From JABDPF01 sp036351055 (GTDB lineage: Bacteria > Pseudomonadota > Gammaproteobacteria > Xanthomonadales > SZUA-36): DNA of 7,026 nt. Under the pieces are notes generated by a model. The model had not been told where the DNA came from. It saw only the letters and a program-made list of their open reading frames with translations, and searched no databases. Shown in pieces: positions 1 to 7,026 of the stretch; position 1 is the first letter of the stretch, and every line of letters begins with the position of its first letter. Where the stretch lies: contig JAZBOH010000176.1 in NCBI GenBank assembly GCA_036351055.1, forward strand, positions 1-7,026, read 5' to 3'. The position numbers and the translations under genes were made by a program.

Positions 1-1103
1 CGTCGATGCAGACCGAGGTCAATCTGCCCTTCATCACCGCCGATCAGGCGGGTCCCAAGCATCTGAACATCAAGTTGACGCGCGCCAAGCTGGAAGCGCT
101 GGTCGATGACCTGGTGACCCGGACCATCGGCCCGTGCCGCACGGCGCTCGACGATGCCGGCCTCAAGGTCAGCGATATCGACGACGTGATCCTGGTCGGC
201 GGCCAGACCCGCATGCCTAAGGTGCAGGAAGCCGTTGCCGGTTTCTTCAACCGCGAGCCGCGCAAGGACGTCAACCCGGACGAGGCGGTCGCGGTGGGCG
301 CAGCCATCCAGGGCGGCGTACTGGCCGGTGAAGTCAAAGACGTACTGCTGCTGGATGTCACCCCGCTGTCACTCGGTATCGAGACCCTCGGCGGCGTGAT
401 GACCAAGCTGATCGAGAAGAATACGACGATTCCGACCAAGCACTCGCAGACCTTTTCGACCGCTGAGGACAACCAGACGGCGGTAACGGTGCACGTGCTG
501 CAGGGTGAGCGTGACATGGCTGCGGCCAACAAATCGTTGGCCCGCTTCGACCTCGCTGGAATCGGTGCGGCACCGCGCGGCATGCCGCAGATCGAAGTGA
601 CTTTCGACATCGACGCCAATGGCATCATGCACGTCAGCGCGACCGACAAGGCGACAGGCAAGGAGCAGAAGATCGAAATCAAGGCGGGTTCCGGCCTGTC
701 CGATGAGGAGATCGACCAGATGGTTCGCGATGCCGAGGCCCACGCCGAGGACGACAAGCGGTTCCACGAACTGGTGACGGCGCGCAACAGCGCCGACGCC
801 ATCGTGCACGCCACCCGGTCCAGTCTCAAGGAAATGGGCGACAAGATCTCCGAGGACGAGCGCAAGACCGTTGAAAGCGCCATCGAGGGGGTCGAGGAAG
901 CCATGAAGGGCGATGACAAGGCCAGCATCGATGCCGCGGTGGAAAAACTGTCCCAGGCGGGCCAGGTGATCTACCAGAAAGCTGCTGAGCAGGCCCAGGC
1001 CGAACAGGCTGCCGGTGCGGCGGAAGCAGGCGCCGAAGCAGCGGCCGATGATGACGTGGTCGACGCCGAGTTCGAGGAAGTGGACGACGACAAAAAGAAA
1101 TAA
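1..1103 (+). CDS. dnaK: Chaperone protein DnaK (Hsp70), C-terminal part, 5' end outside window
   Basis: ATP-dependent cytosolic Hsp70 chaperone that binds exposed hydrophobic peptide segments and works with DnaJ and GrpE. The frame is open from the window edge (first whole codon at base 3) to TAA at 1101-1103, leaving about 366 residues of a protein usually near 640; roughly the first 275 residues of the ATPase domain are missing. Counting from the Met at base 6, the visible parts are: the end of the nucleotide-binding domain with the Hsp70 signature ILVGGQTRMP (62-71) and EPRKDVNPDEAVAVGAA (84-100); the interdomain linker VLLLDVTP (113-120); the beta substrate-binding domain with IPTKHSQTFSTAEDNQ (142-157), GERDMAAANKSL and PRGMPQIEVTFDIDANGI; the helical lid from about 230; and an Ala/Gln-rich tail ending in DDDVVDAEFEEVDDDKKK (348-365), the usual bacterial DnaK tail. 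The Met at base 6 is internal, not a start, because the homology continues upstream of it. Identity is near certain. dnaJ follows after 193 bases. Confidence 0.98.
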   Translation, partial: SMQTEVNLPFITADQAGPKHLNIKLTRAKLEALVDDLVTRTIGPCRTALDDAGLKVSDIDDVILVGGQTRMPKVQEAVAGFFNREPRKDVNPDEAVAVGAAIQGGVLAGEVKDVLLLDVTPLSLGIETLGGVMTKLIEKNTTIPTKHSQTFSTAEDNQTAVTVHVLQGERDMAAANKSLARFDLAGIGAAPRGMPQIEVTFDIDANGIMHVSATDKATGKEQKIEIKAGSGLSDEEIDQMVRDAEAHAEDDKRFHELVTARNSADAIVHATRSSLKEMGDKISEDERKTVESAIEGVEEAMKGDDKASIDAAVEKLSQAGQVIYQKAAEQAQAEQAAGAAEAGAEAAADDDVVDAEFEEVDDDKKK

Positions 1104-1124
1104 GCAGTATCGCAGAGTGAGAAG

Positions 1125-1150
1125 AACCCCGGCCCGGTGCCGGGGTTTTT
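1125..1150 (+). terminator. Rho-independent terminator of dnaK
   Basis: A perfect 9-bp stem, AACCCCGGC (1125-1133) with GCCGGGGTT (1139-1147), closes a five-base loop (1134-1138). The T run TTTTT covers 1146-1150, so two Ts lie in the stem and three follow it. It begins 21 bases after the dnaK stop codon. This is the standard GC stem plus U tract, so part or all of dnaK transcription should end here. Transcription of dnaJ then needs readthrough or its own promoter. Confidence 0.9.
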
Positions 1151-1157
1151 CGTTGCC

Positions 1158-1222
1158 GTGGGAGCGGCTTTAGCCGCGATCTGCACGCGCAATACTGAAA
1201 TCGCGGCTAAAGCCGTTCCCAC
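1158..1222. repeat. REP-like inverted repeat pair (BIME-type element)
   Basis: Two 23-base arms, 1158-1180 and 1200-1222, are inverted copies matching at 22 of 23 positions (the difference is T1216 where a C is expected). A 19-base spacer separates them. Each arm starts (or, inverted, ends) with GTGGGAGCGGC and itself holds a small palindrome, GCGGC-TTTA-GCCGC, so the locus can fold as two small hairpins or one long one. This layout, a GTGG/GTAG-type head followed by an imperfect palindrome in inverted pairs, is that of REP elements, which are scattered in Pseudomonas, Stenotrophomonas and other gammaproteobacterial intergenic regions and are mobilised by REP-associated tyrosine transposases (RAYTs). 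The family assignment is from memory of the consensus. No transposase gene lies in the window. Confidence 0.8.
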
Positions 1223-1237
1223 TGGTACAGACTGGCT

Positions 1238-1266
1238 CTTGATTTAGCGAGCAAGCAACCTCAAAT
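1238..1266 (+). promoter_or_regulatory. Candidate heat-shock (sigma-32-type) promoter of dnaJ
   Basis: CTTGAT (1238-1243) followed after 15 bases by CCTCAAAT (1259-1266) resembles the sigma-32 consensus CTTGAA with a spacer of about 13-15 bases and CCCCATnT. The -35 matches 5 of 6 bases, and CTTGAT is, as I remember it, also the -35 of E. coli dnaK P1. The -10 matches five of the seven defined bases. Predicted transcription would start near 1273 and give a leader of about 24 bases before dnaJ. Its position after the dnaK terminator and REP pair makes a dnaJ promoter plausible. It is only a pattern match: GC-rich intergenic DNA can give such matches by chance. Confidence 0.35.
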
Positions 1267-1296
1267 CTGACGCAGACGGAATAAGAACAAGCTGGC

Positions 1297-2427
1297 ATGG
1301 CAAAAGCTGATTACTACGAAACACTGGGCGTGCAGAAATCCGCGGGCGACGACGAGCTGAAAAAAGCCTATCGCCGCCTGGCGATGAAGTACCACCCGGA
1401 CCGCAACCCGGATGACGAGTCCGCCCAGGACAAGTTCAAGCAGGCAAAAGAGGCCTACGAAGTCCTGAAGGATCCGCAGAAACGCGCCGCTTACGACCAG
1501 TTCGGGCATGCGGGCGTCAACCAGGGGCCGGGCGGACCCGGCGGACCCGGTGGTTTCCACGGGGACGTTGGCGATATCTTTGGCGATATCTTTGGGGATA
1601 TCTTTGGGGGCGGCGGAAGGCGCAGGCCACAGCGGCAACGCGGTTCGGACCTGCGCTACTCGATGGACCTGGACCTGGAAGAGGCCGTCAAGGGCGTCAA
1701 CCGTGAAATACGTGTCCCGACGCTGGGCGAATGCAAGACCTGCCACGGCAGTGGTGCAAAAGACGGTCAGAAACAGACCTGTACGACCTGTGGCGGCGTG
1801 GGGCAGGTGCGCATGCAACAGGGAATATTCTCTGTCCAGCAGACCTGTCCCGCTTGCCAGGGTAGTGGCCAGCAGATCAGCAACCCCTGCACGGACTGTA
1901 ACGGACAAGGCCGCAAGCACGAAACCCGCACACTTTCGGTCAAGGTGCCGGCCGGCGTCGACAACGGCGACCGAATCCGCCTGGCGGGCGAGGGCGAAGC
2001 GGGTGCGCATTCCGCGCCGCCGGGCGATCTCTATGTCGAGGTCCGCGTCCGTCCACACGATATTTTCGAGCGTGACGGCGACGATCTTTACTGCGAGGTT
2101 CCCGTGCCGTTCACCCTGGCCACCATGGGCGGTGAGCTGGAAATTCCGACCCTGAACGGACAGGTCAAGCTGAAGATTCCAAACGAAACCCAGACCGGGC
2201 GTATGTTCCGTCTCAAGGGCAAGGGTGTGAAATCCGTGCGCAGCCACCGCACCGGCGACCTGATGTGCCGGGTAGTGCTCGAAACACCCGTTAAACTGAA
2301 CCGTGCACAGAAGGACCTGCTACGCAAATTCGAAAAGACCCTGACTGCCGACAACACGGTGCATAACCCGCGCTCACAGTCGTGGCTCAAGGGCGTGCGC
2401 GAATTTTTTGACCGCATGACATCCTGA
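1297..2427 (+). CDS. dnaJ: Chaperone protein DnaJ (Hsp40, type I)
   Basis: Co-chaperone that delivers unfolded substrates to DnaK and stimulates its ATPase. The 376 residues match the usual DnaJ length. Domain order is canonical type I: J domain (1-70) with HPD at 33-35 in YHPDRNP; Gly/Phe-rich linker (about 75-108) with a GGP repeat and three GDIF units (92-103); zinc-binding domain with four intact CxxCxGxG motifs at 146-153, 162-169, 184-191 and 198-205; then the C-terminal substrate-binding domains (about 210-345, including VPAGVDNGDRIRL and MGGELEIPTLNG) and a dimerisation tail. The ATG at 1297 is chosen because MAKADYYETLGV is the standard DnaJ N-terminus. Its Shine-Dalgarno sequence is poor: the nearest GGA (1278-1280) is 16 bases upstream. 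It is separated from dnaK by a terminator and a REP pair, and it ends two bases before dapB. No missing functional residue is seen. Confidence 0.98.
   Translation: MAKADYYETLGVQKSAGDDELKKAYRRLAMKYHPDRNPDDESAQDKFKQAKEAYEVLKDPQKRAAYDQFGHAGVNQGPGGPGGPGGFHGDVGDIFGDIFGDIFGGGGRRRPQRQRGSDLRYSMDLDLEEAVKGVNREIRVPTLGECKTCHGSGAKDGQKQTCTTCGGVGQVRMQQGIFSVQQTCPACQGSGQQISNPCTDCNGQGRKHETRTLSVKVPAGVDNGDRIRLAGEGEAGAHSAPPGDLYVEVRVRPHDIFERDGDDLYCEVPVPFTLATMGGELEIPTLNGQVKLKIPNETQTGRMFRLKGKGVKSVRSHRTGDLMCRVVLETPVKLNRAQKDLLRKFEKTLTADNTVHNPRSQSWLKGVREFFDRMTS
1570..1605 (+). repeat. Three tandem 12-bp repeats encoding GDIF in the DnaJ Gly/Phe linker
   Basis: The unit GGCGATATCTTT occurs three times without a gap (1570-1581, 1582-1593, 1594-1605); only one base differs, in the third copy (GGGGATATCTTT). 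It encodes Gly-Asp-Ile-Phe three times, residues 92-103 of DnaJ. Just upstream, the 9-bp unit GGCGGACCC occurs twice (1531-1548) and encodes GGP. DIF-type motifs are known in the DnaJ Gly/Phe region of E. coli and relatives. The near-identity at base level, including the Ile and Phe codons, suggests recent slippage-type duplication or strong codon uniformity. Confidence 0.85.
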
Positions 2428-2429
2428 GC

Positions 2430-3143
2430 ATGATTCGTATCGCGATCCATGGAACCGGCCGCATGGCGTCAGCCATCGCGGGCAGCGCGGCGGGCCGCGA
2501 CGAAATCGAAATCATCGCCCTGGCCGGGCCGCAGCCGCCGCAGTGGGAGACATGCATTCCCTGGGTTCCTGCGTTGTCTGAAATCACCACGCTGCCTGAT
2601 TTTCTGATCGACTTCACATTGCCCGCCGGCACCCTTGCGGCCGCTGAATGGTGTCGTGACAACGCGGTGCCCCTGGTCAGCGGCGTCACCGGGCTGACCG
2701 CAGAGGTCACCGCCGCGCTGGAATGGGCCGCGGAAAAGGCGCCAGTGCTGTGGTCGCCCAACCTGAGCCTGGGTGTCAACCTGTTGGCGGACCTGGCGGG
2801 CAGGGCGGGCGCTGTCCTGGGGGCGGACGTGCCGGTCGCCATTGAGGACATTCACCACCAGTGGAAAAAGGACGCGCCCTCGGGCACGGCGTTGATGCTG
2901 GGCGCCCGGGTTGCCGGTGAGCGTGGCGGCGACGGTTCCGCCATTGAATATTCCTCGGTCAGGGAAGGCGAGGTGATTGGAGTGCACACGGTGCACTTCA
3001 CGATGGACGGCGAAGAGTTCGAACTCGTGCATCGAGCCCGCGACCGTTCGATCTATGCGCTCGGCGCGATCAATTCCGGGTGCTGGCTGATGCAACAGGC
3101 GCCGGGAATGTACTCCGCCGGCGACTGGCTGGCTGCAATCTGA
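2430..3143 (+). CDS. dapB: 4-hydroxy-tetrahydrodipicolinate reductase (short-form DapB)
   Basis: Reduces hydroxy-tetrahydrodipicolinate to tetrahydrodipicolinate with NAD(P)H, in the cytosolic diaminopimelate/lysine pathway that supplies peptidoglycan. The 237 residues are about 36 fewer than in E. coli DapB (273). By eye the loss lies mainly in two loops, one after the second strand of the nucleotide-binding fold and one before the REGEVIGVHTVHF segment. Landmarks: nucleotide loop HGTGRMASAI (7-16), DFTLPAGT (61-68), SGVTG (84-88), SPNLSLGVN (109-117), the catalytic and substrate motif HHQWKKDAPSGT (142-153) with the expected His143 and Lys146, and R178-EGEVIGVH-186. The loop is GTGRMA where E. 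coli has GAGGRMG, one residue shorter with a final Gly to Ala change. The acidic residue after the second strand (Glu38 in E. coli) appears replaced, so NADH or NADPH preference cannot be read. The ATG at 2430 lies two bases after the dnaJ stop with no clear Shine-Dalgarno, which suggests translational coupling to dnaJ. Confidence 0.93.
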   Translation: MIRIAIHGTGRMASAIAGSAAGRDEIEIIALAGPQPPQWETCIPWVPALSEITTLPDFLIDFTLPAGTLAAAEWCRDNAVPLVSGVTGLTAEVTAALEWAAEKAPVLWSPNLSLGVNLLADLAGRAGAVLGADVPVAIEDIHHQWKKDAPSGTALMLGARVAGERGGDGSAIEYSSVREGEVIGVHTVHFTMDGEEFELVHRARDRSIYALGAINSGCWLMQQAPGMYSAGDWLAAI

Positions 3144-3146
3144 CTT

Positions 3147-3161
3147 GTTTCGGTGCGAAAC
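3147..3161 (+). other. Small hairpin just after dapB, possible weak terminator or mRNA 3' end
   Basis: GTTTCG (3147-3152) and CGAAAC (3156-3161) form a perfect 6-bp stem with the loop GTG, starting four bases after the dapB stop codon. It is followed by a C/T-mixed stretch rather than a T run, so it lacks the U tract of an intrinsic terminator. It may protect the mRNA 3' end, cause a pause, or mean nothing. Confidence 0.3.
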
Positions 3162-3174
3162 CGCTTCTTCTCCA

Positions 3175-3203
3175 TTGTCATAACCGGTGTGCTTCGTTAG
3201 AAT
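3175..3203 (+). promoter_or_regulatory. Sigma-70-type promoter of carAB
   Basis: TTGTCA (3175-3180) and TAGAAT (3198-3203) each match their -35 and -10 consensus at 5 of 6 bases, with the optimal 17-base spacer. Transcription would start near 3209-3211, about 85 bases before carA. It lies between dapB and carA, where a car operon promoter is expected. An imperfect palindrome, CGTT-AG-AATT-TG-AACG (3195-3210), covers the -10, and TTAGAA recurs at 3212-3217; these could be operator half sites, but I recognise no ArgR or PurR box. Confidence 0.7.
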
Positions 3204-3208
3204 TTGAA

Positions 3209-3274
3209 CGCTTAGAACGAATAACAAGCGCACGATTTTTCTAAGCGGGAATAGCCAGGGCGGCTTTCCCGTTT
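3209..3274 (+). promoter_or_regulatory. carA leader with two mutually exclusive hairpins, possible attenuator
   Basis: Hairpin A pairs CGCTTAGAA (3209-3217) with TTCTAAGCG (3239-3247), nine perfect base pairs around a 21-base loop. Hairpin B pairs CGGGAA (3246-3251) plus AGCC (3253-3256) with GGCT (3262-3265) plus TTCCCG (3266-3271), ten base pairs with T3252 bulged and loop AGGGC. A further GU and two AU pairs (3243-3245 with 3272-3274) can extend it. The 3' arm of A overlaps the 5' arm of B, so only one can form fully. B is GC-rich and followed by TTT, like a weak terminator. There is no leader peptide with a plausible start, so ribosome-coupled attenuation is not supported. A five-T run at 3236-3240 lies in the loop and arm of A. 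Regulation by pyrimidines or arginine is inference only. Confidence 0.45.
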
Positions 3275-3283
3275 CGCGTATCT

Positions 3284-3298
3284 GGAGTGTAAGATTTG
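3284..3298 (+). promoter_or_regulatory. Ribosome binding site fixing the TTG start of carA
   Basis: GGAG (3284-3287) lies eight bases before TTG (3296-3298), an ideal spacing. An in-frame TAA (3290-3292) just upstream excludes any earlier start. The next candidate downstream, GTG at 3311, would cut into the conserved ALLVLEDG-like N-terminus. The TTG start is therefore well supported by sequence alone. From memory, carA in E. coli also starts at TTG. Confidence 0.9.
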
Positions 3299-4417
3299 AC
3301 TGATCAGGCAGTGCTGGCATTAGAGGACGGCAGCGTTTTTCGCGGCCGGAGTATCGGGTCGCCGGGGGAAACGACCGGTGAAGTTGTTTTCAACACGGCC
3401 ATGACCGGTTACCAGGAAATCCTGACGGACCCGTCGTATGCAAGACAGATCGTTACCCTGACCTACCCCCATATCGGCAACACCGGCTGCAACCCGGAAG
3501 ACGAGGAGTCGGCTCAGGCCGCTGCGGCCGGCCTGATCGTACGCGACTGCCCCGCGGTTCACAGCAACTGGCGGGCCACGGAGAGCCTGCCGGATTACCT
3601 TCGCCGCAAAGGCATCGTGGCGATTTCCGATATCGATACGAGACGCCTGACCCGAATCCTGCGCGAAAAAGGCGCCCAGGGCGGCGCTATCGTGACCGGT
3701 GACAAGGTCAGCAAAACGCGGGCCATCGAACTGGCCCGATCCTTTCCCGGCATGAAGGGCATGGACCTGGCGAAAGAGGTGACCTGTACCGAGTCCTATG
3801 AATGGGTAGAAGGCAGCTGGAGCCTGGACAGCGGCGAGTTCGCCGTGGCCGACCCGGTGCGCCACGTGGTGGCCTACGATTTCGGCGTCAAGCGCAACAT
3901 CCTGCGCATGCTCGTCGACCGCGGTTGCCGCGTAACGGTGGTTCCGGCCGCCACGCCGGCCGTCGAGGCCCTGGCCATGGGCCCGGACGGGATTTTCCTG
4001 TCGAATGGCCCGGGTGACCCGGAGCCGTGCGCCTATGCCATCGAAGCCATCCAGGAATTTATCAGGCTCGAGGTCCCGATGTTCGGGATTTGCCTGGGGC
4101 ACCAGTTGCTGGGCCTGGCCGCCGGCGCCCGGACCATGAAAATGAAATTCGGGCACCATGGCGCCAACCACCCGGTGCAGGACCTGGAAACCGGGCAGGT
4201 CATGATTACCAGCCAGAACCACGGCTTTGCAATTGACCCGGACAGTCTGCCGGCCAACCTCCGCATGACCCACAAGTCCCTGTTCGATGAATCATTGCAA
4301 GGTATCGAACTGACCGACGCCCCCGCGTTTGGTTTCCAGGGGCACCCCGAAGCCAGCCCCGGCCCGCACGATATTGCCGGCATTTTCGACCGCTTCATCA
4401 CCAGCATAGACGGATAG
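3296..4417 (+). CDS. carA: Carbamoyl-phosphate synthase small subunit (glutaminase) CarA
   Basis: Hydrolyses glutamine and passes ammonia through a tunnel to CarB, for carbamoyl phosphate used in arginine and pyrimidine synthesis. It has 373 residues (E. coli 382). The N-terminal CarA domain (about 1-150) has ALEDGSVFRGRSIG, GEVVFNTAMTGYQEILTDPSY (28-48), TYPHIGN and DIDTRRLTRILREKGAQGG (112-130). The C-terminal class I glutamine amidotransferase domain starts at about 190 (VVAYDFGVKRNILRML) and has the oxyanion-strand motif SNGPGDP (236-242), the nucleophile Cys266 in FGICLGHQ, MKFGHHGANHP (283-293), and the second part of the triad, His350 and Glu352, in FQGHPEASPGPHD. All catalytic residues are present. 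The difference from E. coli is mainly a short gap near 180-188 and a shorter C-terminus. It starts at TTG behind its own promoter and is followed after 10 bases by carB. Confidence 0.98.
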   Translation: MTDQAVLALEDGSVFRGRSIGSPGETTGEVVFNTAMTGYQEILTDPSYARQIVTLTYPHIGNTGCNPEDEESAQAAAAGLIVRDCPAVHSNWRATESLPDYLRRKGIVAISDIDTRRLTRILREKGAQGGAIVTGDKVSKTRAIELARSFPGMKGMDLAKEVTCTESYEWVEGSWSLDSGEFAVADPVRHVVAYDFGVKRNILRMLVDRGCRVTVVPAATPAVEALAMGPDGIFLSNGPGDPEPCAYAIEAIQEFIRLEVPMFGICLGHQLLGLAAGARTMKMKFGHHGANHPVQDLETGQVMITSQNHGFAIDPDSLPANLRMTHKSLFDESLQGIELTDAPAFGFQGHPEASPGPHDIAGIFDRFITSIDG

Positions 4418-4427
4418 GGACCAGCCG

Positions 4428-7026
<2,599 letters not shown>

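Noticed and set aside
44..928. 294-codon open frame on the - strand opposite dnaK
   Set aside because: Low-complexity Ser/Ala/Arg-rich translation with no recognisable domain, fully opposite a conserved gene. Long antisense frames opposite dnaK are a known by-product of biased codon use in GC-rich genomes.
1239..1268. Sigma-70 promoter for dnaJ based on TTGATT
   Set aside because: No -10 better than 2 of 6 bases lies at 16-18 bases distance; the sigma-32-like reading fits better.
1261..2247. 328-codon open frame on the - strand opposite dnaJ
   Set aside because: Fully antisense to an intact dnaJ, and its start and end fit no intergenic signal. The protein resembles nothing I know.
3175..3230. 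ArgR or PurR operator at the carAB promoter
   Set aside because: AT-rich pieces such as GAATAAC are present, but none matches the E. coli ARG box, the Pseudomonas ArgR site or the PurR palindrome well enough to claim.
3209..3295. Leader peptide for carAB attenuation
   Set aside because: No ATG or TTG lies in the leader, and the only GTG (3287-3289) is followed at once by TAA.
2469..3320. 283-codon open frame on the - strand opposite dapB and the carA leader
   Set aside because: It runs through the carA promoter and leader and mirrors dapB codon bias; no domain or ribosome binding site supports it.
3320..4273. 317-codon open frame on the - strand opposite carA
   Set aside because: His/Gly/Val-rich translation typical of the reverse complement of a GC-rich gene; carA is intact on the other strand.

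Overview
The window is a stretch of conserved gammaproteobacterial housekeeping DNA, GC-rich by eye, with all genes on the + strand in the order dnaK (3' part) - dnaJ - dapB - carA - carB (5' part). From memory, this order resembles the dnaK-dnaJ-dapB-carA-carB neighbourhood of Pseudomonas and related Gammaproteobacteria. The short DapB, with an HHQWKKDAPSGT active-site motif, looks more like the short DapB of Xanthomonadales-type lineages as I remember it than like E. coli DapB. I would place the source in Gammaproteobacteria, possibly near Xanthomonadales/Chromatiales, and cannot name a genus.

Positions 1-1103 hold the C-terminal part of the Hsp70 chaperone DnaK, closed by a clear intrinsic terminator (1125-1150). 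It is followed by a REP-like inverted repeat pair (1158-1222) and a possible heat-shock (sigma-32-type) promoter (1238-1266). The co-chaperone gene dnaJ follows (1297-2427). dapB (lysine/diaminopimelate pathway) begins only two bases after the dnaJ stop codon and runs to 3143. A 152-base intergenic region then holds a good sigma-70-type promoter (3175-3203) and a leader with two mutually exclusive hairpins (3209-3274). carA (TTG start, 3296-4417) and carB (4428 to the window edge, 866 codons visible) encode the two subunits of carbamoyl-phosphate synthetase and form an operon with a 10-base gap.

Functionally there are three blocks. DnaK and DnaJ work as a chaperone pair. DapB feeds lysine and peptidoglycan synthesis and is probably translated from dnaJ mRNA. 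CarA and CarB make carbamoyl phosphate for arginine and pyrimidines. No mobile gene, CRISPR array, RNA gene or new multi-gene system is visible. Most of the interest lies in the two intergenic regions and in the altered DapB nucleotide-binding loop. There is no stretch over 300 bases without a gene; the gaps are 1104-1296 and 3144-3295.
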